NCBI RefSeq assembly: GCF_002210435.1
Contig: NZ_MZMV01000007.1
Location: forward strand, 115,811-179,810
Source of the DNA: Micromonospora wenchangensis
GTDB lineage: Bacteria > Actinomycetota > Actinomycetes > Mycobacteriales > Micromonosporaceae
Reading direction: 5' to 3'
Length of the DNA stretch: 64,000 nt
Position 1 is the stretch's first letter, and each line of letters opens with the position of its first letter. A program made the translations under genes and the position numbers. This document shows, piece by piece, positions 33,605 through 41,538 of the stretch. The notes beneath the pieces are model-generated. The model did no database searches and had not been told where the DNA came from. It saw only the letters and a list, made by a program, of their open reading frames with translations.

Positions 33605-34510
33605 TCAGGGGCGGAGGTCGACGGTGCGGGCCTCGACGCGGGCGGTCTGGGCCGCCGCCAGGACGGCCACCACCTCCCGACCGAAGCGGACGTCGCACCG
33701 GTGGTCCCGGCCACCCGAGTCGATCTCCGCCAGCAGTTGGTCGACGGCGGTGCCGAAGGCGGCCAGCGCGTCGCCGTCGCCGGGCGGGACGGTCGCGGTG
33801 CCGTTCTCGCCGAAGAAGACGACGTCCCGGGTGACCGCCGTCGGCGGGGCGTCCAGGGTCAGCGACAGCGCGCTGGTGGCACCCCCGTCGTGGGTGAGCA
33901 GCAGGTGCACCAGCCCGCCGGGGCCGTCCATCGCGGCGACCCGGGTGACCCGGCCGAGCACCGGCAGCACGATCGACAGCGCGTGCGGGCCGATGTCCCA
34001 CAGCGCGCCCTGCTCCCGCCGCCATTGGGAGCCGCCGTACGGGCTGCCGGCGGCGTAGATCGAGGCGAACTGGGTGACCCGGGCGTGCTGCCAGCCGCCG
34101 GCCGCGGCGGTGGCGGTGAGGAAGCCGTCGACGTTGGGGTGGAAGCGTTGGGTGAAGAAGACCACCGAGGCCACCCCGGCGGACCGCGCGGCGGCGACCA
34201 CCCGGTCGGCCTCGTCGAGGCTCAGCGCGAGGGGCTTGTCCAGCAGCAGGTGCCGGCCGGCGGTGGCGGCCCGGACGGCGATCCCGGCCTGCACGTCCGG
34301 GGGCAGCGCCACGGCCACCGCGTCGCAGGCGTCGAGCAGTGCGTCGACGTCGTCGAACGCCGGTACGCCGTGCCGGGCGGCCAGCGCGGCGGCCCGGTCG
34401 GGGTTGCGCCCCCAGACCCCCACCAGTTCGGCGCGGGGGTGGGCGTCCAGCCCTGCGCCGTGCGTGCGCGCCGCCCAGTGGCCGGTGCCGAACAGGCCGA
34501 ACCGCAGCAC
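33605..34510 (-). CDS. Gfo/Idh/MocA family oxidoreductase
   Basis: This 301-residue protein has the N-terminal Rossmann loop FGLFGTGHWAARTH, the HLLLDKPLALSLDEADR segment with the Lys of the EKP-like motif (here DKP) and a C-terminal alpha/beta substrate domain with GGALWDIGPHALSIVLPVLG. The His of that last motif is the likely catalytic residue. Members act on sugars or sugar-like molecules with NAD(P). GTG at 34510 is chosen from the beginning of the Rossmann motif; GGGGG precedes it. No sugar-utilisation genes are adjacent, so the substrate cannot be told. Confidence 0.87.
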   Translation of the reverse strand: MLRFGLFGTGHWAARTHGAGLDAHPRAELVGVWGRNPDRAAALAARHGVPAFDDVDALLDACDAVAVALPPDVQAGIAVRAATAGRHLLLDKPLALSLDEADRVVAAARSAGVASVVFFTQRFHPNVDGFLTATAAAGGWQHARVTQFASIYAAGSPYGGSQWRREQGALWDIGPHALSIVLPVLGRVTRVAAMDGPGGLVHLLLTHDGGATSALSLTLDAPPTAVTRDVVFFGENGTATVPPGDGDALAAFGTAVDQLLAEIDSGGRDHRCDVRFGREVVAVLAAAQTARVEARTVDLRP

Positions 34511-34668
34511 AGGGTACCCCCGGTCTCGTCGTCGGCCACGCCCGTCGCGGCCGTGACCCACGCTAGTCACCCACCCCTGTTTCCGCAGCCGAGGGCCACC
34601 TACCCGCACCGCCGGGCCGGCAACCGGGGGGACCCGGGCCGTCGACCCGGGACCGGGACGACGGTGAT

Positions 34669-34689
34669 TACTACGCCGGTTAGTAGGCT
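34669..34689 (+). promoter_or_regulatory. Promoter and TACTA-N7-TAGTA operator of the membrane-protein pair
   Basis: TAGGCT (34684-34689) lies six bases before a GTG at 34696, the spacing of a leaderless promoter. An inverted repeat TACTA-N7-TAGTA (34669-34685) overlaps the -10 and could be a repressor site. Confidence 0.4.
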
Positions 34690-34695
34690 GTGCCG

Positions 34696-34728
34696 GTGAC
34701 CGAGACACCTATCGGATGGCGGCGATGA
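34696..34728 (+). CDS. Leaderless ten-codon leader ORF (predicted)
   Basis: GTG at 34696 opens a ten-residue frame VTETPIGWRR whose TGA (34726-34728) overlaps the ATG at 34725 of the next gene in the order ATGA. It follows TAGGCT by six bases. It may be a translational coupling device or leader peptide for the membrane-protein pair. Confidence 0.35.
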   Translation: MTETPIGWRR

Positions 34729-35120
34729 CCGGCGCGGCGTCGGCCGGTTCGCCGGTGGACGGGGTGCTCGCCACCGTGACGATCGGGCTGTCGCTCGTAC
34801 TCGCGCTGTGGGCCCTGGTGGCGGCGGTCCGGCACCGGCCGCCGGAGCTGGTGCAGTCGGTCGGGCTGGGCCTGCTGGAGGTGGCGCTGCTCGCGCTGAC
34901 CGTGTCGGCCATGGTCGCCGTCGTCGGGGGTGAGCGGCCGGGCGAGCCCGGGGCGTTCTTCGGATATCTGGTGACGCTGATCTGCCTGCCCCCGCTGGCC
35001 TGGGTGCTGGCCCGGATGGAACCGACCCGGTGGGGGTCGGCGATCGTCTGCGCGGTCTGCCTGGTCCTGCCGGTGGTCGTGGTCCGGCTGCAACAGACCT
35101 GGGAGGTCGTCGGTGGCTGA
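34725..35120 (+). CDS. Small multi-pass membrane protein
   Basis: I do not recognise the family. The 131-residue product has four membrane segments (about LATVTIGLSLVLALWALVAAV, LLEVALLALTVSAMVAVVG, FGYLVTLICLPPLAWVLA, WGSAIVCAVCLVLPVVVV) linked by short loops. ATG at 34725 is chosen because it overlaps the stop of a leaderless mini-ORF; an earlier in-frame ATG at 34716 is possible. It overlaps the next membrane-protein gene by eight bases, so they are surely co-translated. Confidence 0.65.
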   Translation: MTGAASAGSPVDGVLATVTIGLSLVLALWALVAAVRHRPPELVQSVGLGLLEVALLALTVSAMVAVVGGERPGEPGAFFGYLVTLICLPPLAWVLARMEPTRWGSAIVCAVCLVLPVVVVRLQQTWEVVGG

Positions 35121-35532
35121 CACCGGGACGGCGCGGCGCGCCACCAACGCGGGGCCGGGGCGGCTGCTGATCGCCGTCTACATCCTGTTCGCCATCGCCG
35201 CCACGTCCCGGGCGGGGCTCCAGATCGCCACGAAGTTCGACGAGGCGCCGGTGGCGTACCTGCTCTCGGCGGTGGCCGCGCTGATCTACATCGTGGCGGC
35301 GGTCGGGCTGGCCCGTGCCGGGCACGCCGGCCGCCGGGTCGCGCTGGCCTGCTGCTCGGTGGAGCTGGTCGGGGTGGTCGGCGTCGGCGTGCTCAGCCTG
35401 GTCGACCCCGAGCTGTTCCCCGACGAGACGGTCTGGTCCGGCTTCGGCAGCGGGTACGGGTACATCCCGCTGGTGCTGCCCGTGCTGGGGCTGCTCTGGC
35501 TGTGGCGTACCCGCACCGCCGCCGACGCCTGA
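35113..35532 (+). CDS. Small multi-pass membrane protein, partner of the preceding one
   Basis: The family is unrecognised. The 139-residue product has four likely membrane segments: LLIAVYILFAIAATSRAGLQIA, YLLSAVAALIYIVAAVGLAR, RVALACCSVELVGVVGVGVL and YIPLVLPVLGLLWLW. GTG at 35113 lies inside the end of the previous gene (GAGGTC upstream). With the preceding protein it could form a two-subunit membrane complex; no catalytic motif is visible. It converges on fabG. Confidence 0.65.
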   Translation: MADTGTARRATNAGPGRLLIAVYILFAIAATSRAGLQIATKFDEAPVAYLLSAVAALIYIVAAVGLARAGHAGRRVALACCSVELVGVVGVGVLSLVDPELFPDETVWSGFGSGYGYIPLVLPVLGLLWLWRTRTAADA

Positions 35533-35580
35533 CGTCGGCTCCCGGCGCGGGTGCCCCGGCCCCGACGCTCCGACCCCCGG

Positions 35581-36339
35581 TCAGTCCTTCGGGCCGCCCG
35601 CGACGTAGATGACCTGGCCGGAGACGAAGGACGCGCCCTCGCTGACCAGGAACGAGATGGTGTGCGCGACGTCCTCCGGGCGGCCGGGACGGCGGACCGG
35701 GATCTCGGCGGCGGCGTGCTTCTGGAGGTCGTCGAAGTCGACCTTCATCCGGGCGGCGGTGGCGGCGGTCATGTCGGTGACGATGAAGCCGGGGGCGACC
35801 GCGTTGACCGTCACCCCGAACGGCCCCAGCTCGATCGCGAGGGTCTTGGTGAAGCCCTGGAGGCCGGCCTTGGCCGCGGCGTAGTTGGCCTGGCCCCGGT
35901 TGCCCAGCGCGGAGGTGCTCGACAGGTTGACGATCCGGCCGTACTTCTGCTCGACCATGTGCCGCTGGGCGGCCTGGCTGAACAGGAACGCGCCGCGCAG
36001 GTGCACCCCCAGCACGGTGTCCCAGTCGGCGTCGGTCATCTTGAACAGCAGGTTGTCCCGCAGCACCCCGGCGTTGTTGACCAGCACGGTCGGCCCGCCC
36101 AACTCGGTGGCGATCCGGTCCACTGCGGCCTCGACCTGCTCCCGGTCGGCGACGTCCGCGCCGACGCCGAGGGCCCGGCCACCGGCGGCGGTGATCGCGT
36201 CCACGGTCTCCCGGGTCGCCGCCTGGTCGATGTCGACCACGGCGACGGCCATCCCGTCGGCGGCCAGCCGCCGGGCGGTGGCCGCGCCGATACCGCGCGC
36301 GGCTCCGGTGACGATGGCGACGCGGGGTTCCTCCGACAT
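35581..36339 (-). CDS. fabG: 3-oxoacyl-ACP reductase FabG-like (SDR)
   Basis: This 252-residue short-chain dehydrogenase has the cofactor loop TGAARGIG, NNAG, the catalytic Ser in NLSSTSALGN and the YAAAK Tyr-Lys pair. The family order and C-terminal SGQVIYVAGG fit FabG, which reduces 3-oxoacyl chains with NADPH in fatty-acid synthesis. Many SDR paralogues share these features, so the exact substrate is open. GGGAGG precedes the ATG. It is followed, on the same strand, by nothing; it converges with the small membrane genes. Confidence 0.85.
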   Translation of the reverse strand: MSEEPRVAIVTGAARGIGAATARRLAADGMAVAVVDIDQAATRETVDAITAAGGRALGVGADVADREQVEAAVDRIATELGGPTVLVNNAGVLRDNLLFKMTDADWDTVLGVHLRGAFLFSQAAQRHMVEQKYGRIVNLSSTSALGNRGQANYAAAKAGLQGFTKTLAIELGPFGVTVNAVAPGFIVTDMTAATAARMKVDFDDLQKHAAAEIPVRRPGRPEDVAHTISFLVSEGASFVSGQVIYVAGGPKD

Positions 36340-36390
36340 GACTACCTCCCGGTAACTTCTGGCCCGACCGGAGGAGCCTACCCGGCCCGA

Positions 36391-36431
36391 CGTCCGCCGA
36401 CGCCCCTGCCGGTCAGGGGCGTCGGCGGACG
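36391..36431 (-). terminator. Perfect 18-bp hairpin after treS
   Basis: The arms 36391-36408 and 36414-36431 are perfectly complementary around a 5-base loop, a few bases past the GH13 stop. It also separates the gene from fabG. Confidence 0.85.
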
Positions 36432-36437
36432 CGCCGG

Positions 36438-38090
36438 TCAGTAGGTGGTGGAACGGCAGAGCCGGATCCAGCGGTAGCCGTGCCCGCCCAGCTTCAGGCT
36501 GTCCAGCTTGCCCACGTCGCCGTAACCCCGGTCGGTCAGGACGTCTATCGGCAGGTCCGCCTCGGCGGCCAGGGTGCTCAGGTCCACCTCCACGTCCTCG
36601 GTGCCGAGGTTGTGCAGGAAGACCATGGTGCCGGTGGGGCCGTCGGCGCGGTGCGCGAGCACCCCGGCCGGCATGGGCACGTCGATGTGCGTGGTCGAGC
36701 CGGAGCCGATCTCCGGGGCCTCCCGCAGCGTCCGGATCATCCGCTCGAACCAGGCCAGCAGCGACGTGGAGTCGGCCCGTTGGGCGGTGACGTTGACCTT
36801 CTGGTAGCCGAAGTCACCCTTGTCGATCACCGGGCGGATCAGCTTCTCCGGGTCCGCCGTGGAGAAGCCGCCGTTCTCCTTGTACGACCACTGCATCGGG
36901 GTACGGATCGCGTCCCGCCCGTCCAGCGCGAGGTTCTCCCCCATCCCGATCTCCTCGCCGTAGCGCAGCACCGGCGTGCCGCGCAGCGAGAACTGGAGCG
37001 CGTACGCCAGCTCGATGTGCCGGCGGTCGTTGCCGAGCATCGGGGCGAGCCGCCGCCGGATGCCCCGGCCGTAGAGCTGCATGTTCTCGTCCGGGCCGAA
37101 CTTCGCCAGCACGTCGTTGCGCTGGTCGGCGGTGAGCCGGGACAGGTCGATCTCGTCGTGGTTACGCAGGAAGGTCGCCCACTGGCCGCCGGTGGGCAGC
37201 TTCGGGGTGTCGCGCAGCGCGTCGATGATCGCCTCCGGGTCCTCCCGGGCGAGGGCGAGCATCAGCCGGCCGTTGAGCATGAAGTCGAAGAGCATGTGGA
37301 TGCGGTTGCCCGAGCCGCTGCCGTCGCCGAAGTAGACCGGCAACTGGTCGGGTTCGACGTTCGCCTCGGCCAGCAGCACCGCGTCGCCGCGCCGCCACTG
37401 CACGTGCTGGCGCAGGTCGGTGAGGAAGTCGAAGTCCTTGGGCGCGTTCGGGTTGCCCGGCTCGGTCTGTTCGATGATGAACGGCACGGCGTCCATCCGG
37501 AACCCGGAGACGCCGAGCTGGAGCCAGAACGAGGTGATCTTCTTGATCTCCTCGCGGACCTTCGGGTTCTCGATGTTGAGATCCGGCTGGAACTTGTAGA
37601 AGCGGTGGTAGTACCACGCCTTGGCGGTCCGGTCGTAGCTCCACGTCTCGTGCTGCTCGCCCGGGAACACCATGCCCTGGTGCCGGTCCGCCGGCTCGTG
37701 GTCGGCCCAGACGTACCAGTCACGGTACGGCGAGTCGGGCGAGGACCGGGCGGACTGGAACCACGGGTGCTGGTCGGAGGTGTGGTTGACCACCAGGTCG
37801 ATGATGACCCGGATGCCCCGGTTCTGCGCCTGGTGCAGCAGCTCGGCGAAGTCACCGAGGGTACCCAGGCGCGGGTCGACGTTGTAGAAGTCGGTCGCGT
37901 CGTATCCGTCGTCCTGGTTGGGCGAGGGATGGATCGGGTTGAGCCAGAGGCAGGTCACCCCCAACCGCGCCAGGTAGTCGAGCCGGCCGATCAGGCCCCG
38001 GAAGTCACCGACCCCGTCACCGTCGGAGTCCGCGTACGTGTCGACGTCGAGGCAGTAGACGACGGCCTCGGAATACCACCTGTCACCCAT
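36438..38090 (-). CDS. GH13 alpha-glucosyl enzyme, trehalose synthase-like
   Basis: This 550-residue enzyme belongs to glycoside hydrolase family 13 near trehalose synthase (maltose to trehalose isomerase) and related alpha-glucosidases. Region I DLVVNHTS, region II GFRMDAVPF (nucleophile Asp), region III LLAEANV (acid/base Glu) and region IV FLRNHDEID (transition-state Asp) are intact. The C-terminal domain begins about residue 460. Trehalose-synthase-type GH13 enzymes are usually part of trehalose-to-glycogen routes; no maltokinase is adjacent, so the exact reaction is uncertain. The ATG at 38090 begins MGDRWYSEAVVYCLDVDTYAD. Confidence 0.85.
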   Translation of the reverse strand: MGDRWYSEAVVYCLDVDTYADSDGDGVGDFRGLIGRLDYLARLGVTCLWLNPIHPSPNQDDGYDATDFYNVDPRLGTLGDFAELLHQAQNRGIRVIIDLVVNHTSDQHPWFQSARSSPDSPYRDWYVWADHEPADRHQGMVFPGEQHETWSYDRTAKAWYYHRFYKFQPDLNIENPKVREEIKKITSFWLQLGVSGFRMDAVPFIIEQTEPGNPNAPKDFDFLTDLRQHVQWRRGDAVLLAEANVEPDQLPVYFGDGSGSGNRIHMLFDFMLNGRLMLALAREDPEAIIDALRDTPKLPTGGQWATFLRNHDEIDLSRLTADQRNDVLAKFGPDENMQLYGRGIRRRLAPMLGNDRRHIELAYALQFSLRGTPVLRYGEEIGMGENLALDGRDAIRTPMQWSYKENGGFSTADPEKLIRPVIDKGDFGYQKVNVTAQRADSTSLLAWFERMIRTLREAPEIGSGSTTHIDVPMPAGVLAHRADGPTGTMVFLHNLGTEDVEVDLSTLAAEADLPIDVLTDRGYGDVGKLDSLKLGGHGYRWIRLCRSTTY

Positions 38091-38202
38091 GCCGGCCTAA
38101 TGTCTCCGGTGCGCCGACCCCGCAAACGCGAGCCCCGCTCCACCGTCCGTCGGCGACCGCCGCGCCGACCCGGGACGGGCCGGTGCGGGGTACGGTCCGG
38201 GC

Positions 38203-38817
38203 ATGGCTGCACATCCGACGGACGGCTCCCGCACCCTCGACTGGGACGAGGGCCGGTGGCTGCACCCGCCGGTACGGGTGGACCGGGCCGGTGACGGCGC
38301 GCTGCTGGTGGAGCCGGCCGCCAACAGCGACCTGTGGCGGCACACCAGCTACGGTTTCGTCCACGACGACGGGCCGGCGCTGCTCGCCCCGCTGCCGGCC
38401 GACGGCGCGGTCGAGGTGGACTTCCTGCTCGACTACACCGCGCAGTTCGACCAGGCCGGGGTGCTGGTCCGGGTGGACGAACGGAACTGGATCAAGGCCG
38501 GGGTGGAGGTCAGCGACGGCCTGCCGCAGCTCGGCGCGGTGGTGACCCGGGAGTTCTCCGACTGGTCGGTGGCACCGGTGCCGCAGTGGAGCGGTCGGGA
38601 GGTGACCGTCCGGGCCAGCCGCAGCGGCGACGCGCTGACGGTCCGGGCGCGGGTCGCCGACGAGCCGTGGCGGCTGGTGCGGCTCGCCCCGCTCGACCCG
38701 GACGCGGTGGCACTGGCCGGGCCGTTCTGCTGCGCGCCCACCCGGGGCGGGCTGACCGTCCGGTTCACCGGCTGGCGGCAGGGGCCCGCGGACCGGGAAC
38801 TGCACCCCTCGGACTGA
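38203..38817 (+). CDS. DUF1349 (concanavalin-like) protein
   Basis: This 204-residue protein matches DUF1349, a beta-sandwich like LamG/concanavalin lectins: TSYGFVHDDGPALL, VEVDFLLDYTAQFDQAGVLVRVDERNWIKAGVEV, ADEPWRLVRLAPL and a final GPFCCAPTRGGLTVRFTGW. It has no signal peptide or membrane segment, so it is probably cytoplasmic and binds or processes a carbohydrate. The role is not established. It is divergent to the GH13 gene with a 112-base gap, and a DedA gene follows. Confidence 0.85.
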   Translation: MAAHPTDGSRTLDWDEGRWLHPPVRVDRAGDGALLVEPAANSDLWRHTSYGFVHDDGPALLAPLPADGAVEVDFLLDYTAQFDQAGVLVRVDERNWIKAGVEVSDGLPQLGAVVTREFSDWSVAPVPQWSGREVTVRASRSGDALTVRARVADEPWRLVRLAPLDPDAVALAGPFCCAPTRGGLTVRFTGWRQGPADRELHPSD

Positions 38818-38971
38818 TCCCCGGCTCAGCCGGCCGCGGCCGGTCGGCACGACGGCACAGGTCGCAGCGCCCGGCCGGGGGCGGACGGGGTGGGCTCACT
38901 CACCACGGGGTGTAAGTGGTGGCCGGCCGGGTACCACTGTCCGATCCCGCCGGCCCGCTGGAAGGACGCCC

Positions 38972-39643
38972 ATGGCTCTCGCCGAGAACGTCGACCCGAA
39001 CCAGTTCACCGGGCTGACCGGATGGGTGGCGGGCGTCATCGACTCCCTCGGCGCGGTCGGCGTCGCCTTCCTGGTGGCGCTGGAGAGCATCATCCCGCCG
39101 ATCCCGAGCGAGATCGTGCTGGCGATGGCCGGCTACCTCGCCGCCGAGGGCCGGTTCAGCCTGGTGGTGATCGTCCTCGCCGCGACGGTCGGTTCGCTGG
39201 TCGGCGCGCTGGTGCTCTACTGGCTCGGCGCGGCGCTCGGCGAGGAACGGCTCAAGCGCTGGCTGGACCACATCCCGCTGGTCGACCGGGACGACCTGGA
39301 GAAGGCCGACCGCTGGTTCGAGCGGCACGGCCGGTGGGCGGTGCTGATCGGCCGGCTGGTGCCGGTGGTGCGCAGCCTGGTCTCCGTCCCGGCCGGCGCG
39401 AACCGGATGCCGATGGGCGAGTTCGTGCTGCTCACCACGCTCGGCAGCGGGGTGTGGAACGCGCTGGTCGTCGGCCTCGGCTACACGCTGGGCTCGCGCT
39501 GGCAGGACGTGGAGAAGTACAGCGACTGGTTCAACTACGCCATCTTCGCGGTGTTCGCCGTCATGCTCGTGAGCTGGGCGGGCAAGAAGATCCGCTCCCG
39601 GCGCGACCGGAACGACAGGCAGTCGGTGACCGCCGACCACTGA
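38972..39643 (+). CDS. DedA family membrane protein
   Basis: DedA proteins are implicated in membrane homeostasis, and recently some in undecaprenyl-phosphate or phospholipid scrambling. The 223-residue protein has the ESIIPPIPSEIVL motif, the membrane-embedded acidic residue, and GRLVPVVRSLVSVPAGANRMP with the conserved Arg and Pro. It has about five membrane segments and a basic tail. GAAGGA precedes the ATG. It is separated from the chitinase gene by convergent terminators. Confidence 0.93.
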   Translation: MALAENVDPNQFTGLTGWVAGVIDSLGAVGVAFLVALESIIPPIPSEIVLAMAGYLAAEGRFSLVVIVLAATVGSLVGALVLYWLGAALGEERLKRWLDHIPLVDRDDLEKADRWFERHGRWAVLIGRLVPVVRSLVSVPAGANRMPMGEFVLLTTLGSGVWNALVVGLGYTLGSRWQDVEKYSDWFNYAIFAVFAVMLVSWAGKKIRSRRDRNDRQSVTADH

Positions 39644-39660
39644 CCGGCCCACTGCGCCGC

Positions 39661-39692
39661 CCGACCCGCCCGGGTCCACCGCCCGGGTCGGA
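39661..39692. terminator. Bidirectional terminator between dedA and chitinase genes
   Basis: CCGACCCG and CGGGTCGG flank a 15-base loop (about 39661-39692), followed by a larger imperfect stem with GCCGGTGG and CCACCGGGC arms up to about 39748. The genes converge here. Confidence 0.6.
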
Positions 39693-39750
39693 AGACCGCC
39701 CCCGCCGGTGGAGCCGGACCGCCGCAGCGGCCGGCCCCACCGGGCGGTGC

Positions 39751-41313
39751 TCAGAACTTCGCGGTGATCGAGGTGAACTCCCAGGTGCCCTGGCTGATGC
39801 CGGAGCAGTTGGCGACCACTCCCCCGTCCGGGCAGGCACGGTCGCGGTTGACCGACCAGAAGGTGAACCGGGACAGCCCCCGGGCCTTGGCCCAGTCCCG
39901 GATCTGCGTCCAGGTGGCCGGCGAGGTCAACTCCCGCTGGTCGGACAGGCCGTTCATGCCGCTGATGCCCATGTGCGCGTACGCGGTGGCGTCGGACCAG
40001 CCGAACGCCGACTTCAGCGTGGTCTTCAGCCCCTCGGCGGCGCCGACGGTGCTCTGGTACATGTCCGCCCCGCCGCCGAAGTCGAACGGCATGATGGTGA
40101 AGGTGTCGATGTTGGCCCCGAGCGCGGCGGCCTGCTTGACCAGCCGGGTGCCGTAGTACGACGGCCCGGTGGTCGAGGTGCCGAAGGTGACGATCGTCTT
40201 GATCCCCGGATTGTTCTGCTTGACGATCTTCAGCGCGCCGAGGATGCGGTCCTGCACCACCTCGTTCTCGAACTCGTCGCTGTTCTCGATGTCGATGTCG
40301 ATCGCCTTCAACCCGTACGCGTTGATCACCTGCTGGTACGCCCCGGCGAGGGCGCTGGCGGACGCGCAGTTCGGGCCGAGCTTGTTGCCGCTCCAGCCGC
40401 CGAACGACGGGATGACGTCGCCGCCGGCCGCCCGGATCGCGGCGATGGTGTTGGCGTGCGCGCCCCCGGTGAGCGGCCCGGAGCCGTCCCAGGCCGGGGT
40501 GCAGCCACCGCCGGAGAGCACGAACGCGATGGTGAACCACTTCACCCCGGTCGCCCCCATCACCGTGGTCGGCGCGGGCGGGTCGCCCCAGCCCGGGTAG
40601 AGGTAGGGGGCGGCGGCCATCGTGCCGTTACCGCCGGTGCAGCCGGTGGTGGTGGCCGACACCGCTGCCGACTTCGCCGACTCCCCTGCGGAGTTGTACG
40701 CGGTGACGGTCCAGCTGTGGGTGGAGCAGGCGGCCAGCCCGGAGACGGTGGTCGAGGTGCCGGTGACGGTGGCCTTCACCGTGCCGGCCTCGTAGATCCG
40801 GTAGCCGGTGACCGTGCCGGAGACGGCGTTCCAGGCCAGCGTGGCCGACGACGAGGTGGTGCCGGTGACCCGCAGTCCACCCGGGGTGGCCGGGCCGGTC
40901 GGGTTGCCGGGGCCGCCGCCGGTGCAGGCCCCGCCGTTGACGGTGCAGTTGGTCGGGTCGCCGGTGCCGGCGACGACGAAGCCGAAGGTGGTGCTGGCAC
41001 CCGGCGCGAGGCTGCCGTTCCAGCTCTGGTTGAGGGCGGTGACGCGCTGGCCGGAGCTGCTCAGCCGGGCGTCCCAGAACGAGCCGACGGTGCTGCCCGA
41101 GGGCAGGTCGAACACGACGGTCCACGAGCTGATCGCGGTCGAGGTGTCGTTGGTGACGGTGAACTTGGCCTCGTACCCGCTGCCCCAGCTGGAGGTGCGG
41201 ACGAAGGCGGCGGTGGCGGCGGACGCGGCCGGCGGGGCCACGAGCGTGCCGGTGACCAGGGCGGCGGCGAGTGCGACGGCGAGGGTGGCCGCGCGGGGGA
41301 TGCGGAGTCTCAC
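39751..41313 (-). CDS. Secreted GH18 chitinase with CBM2 and fibronectin III modules
   Basis: This 520-residue secreted enzyme has a signal peptide (about 1-35, RIPRAATLAVALAAALVTG), a CBM2-type carbohydrate module (about 36-130; VRTSSWGSGYEAKFTVTNDTSTAISSWTVVFDLP), a fibronectin III module (about 150-230), and a GH18 domain. The catalytic Glu is in AIDIDIENSD; the first Asp of the usual DxxDxDxE is Lys, as in the PF-ChiA-like branch. It should hydrolyse chitin. GTG at 41313 with GGAGG upstream is the start; the longer frame upstream includes no signal. The gene is driven from an AT-rich operator region. Confidence 0.93.
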   Translation of the reverse strand: MRLRIPRAATLAVALAAALVTGTLVAPPAASAATAAFVRTSSWGSGYEAKFTVTNDTSTAISSWTVVFDLPSGSTVGSFWDARLSSSGQRVTALNQSWNGSLAPGASTTFGFVVAGTGDPTNCTVNGGACTGGGPGNPTGPATPGGLRVTGTTSSSATLAWNAVSGTVTGYRIYEAGTVKATVTGTSTTVSGLAACSTHSWTVTAYNSAGESAKSAAVSATTTGCTGGNGTMAAAPYLYPGWGDPPAPTTVMGATGVKWFTIAFVLSGGGCTPAWDGSGPLTGGAHANTIAAIRAAGGDVIPSFGGWSGNKLGPNCASASALAGAYQQVINAYGLKAIDIDIENSDEFENEVVQDRILGALKIVKQNNPGIKTIVTFGTSTTGPSYYGTRLVKQAAALGANIDTFTIMPFDFGGGADMYQSTVGAAEGLKTTLKSAFGWSDATAYAHMGISGMNGLSDQRELTSPATWTQIRDWAKARGLSRFTFWSVNRDRACPDGGVVANCSGISQGTWEFTSITAKF

Positions 41314-41455
41314 GGGTGGCCTCCAGTGGACCGGGGCGGGGGGACGTCGGGGGTGCGACCGGTCCGGGGTGCGCGGGCCGGTGGACGCGGTCCGGGGGTG
41401 GGACCGCCGGGACGACCGGGAAGGCATCCACGGTCGTCCACGTCCGCGCCCATTA

Positions 41456-41475
41456 TTAAGACTCTTAACTGTTAA
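41456..41475 (-). promoter_or_regulatory. Overlapping AT-rich palindromes upstream of the chitinase gene
   Basis: TTAAGACTCTTAA (41456-41468) and TTAACTGTTAA (41465-41475) overlap in a rare AT island about 145 bases upstream of the chitinase start. They are candidate binding sites for a chitin- or glucose-responsive regulator. No regulator gene is adjacent. Confidence 0.5.
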
Positions 41476-41494
41476 TGTCCAGGGCCGATCGACG

Positions 41495-41527
41495 AGGGGG
41501 TCCGTGCCATACCGGCGCGGACCCCCT
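41495..41527 (-). terminator. Hairpin after the GH16 gene
   Basis: Stem of 12 bp with one G-U pair (41495-41506 with 41516-41527), twelve bases past the GH16 stop codon. Confidence 0.75.
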
Positions 41528-41538
41528 TCGCGGCCCGG

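Noticed and set aside
26970..35532. Part of a macrolide biosynthetic cluster
   Set aside because: No polyketide synthase, glycosyltransferase or P450 genes are present. Erm and esterase-family genes alone do not make a cluster.
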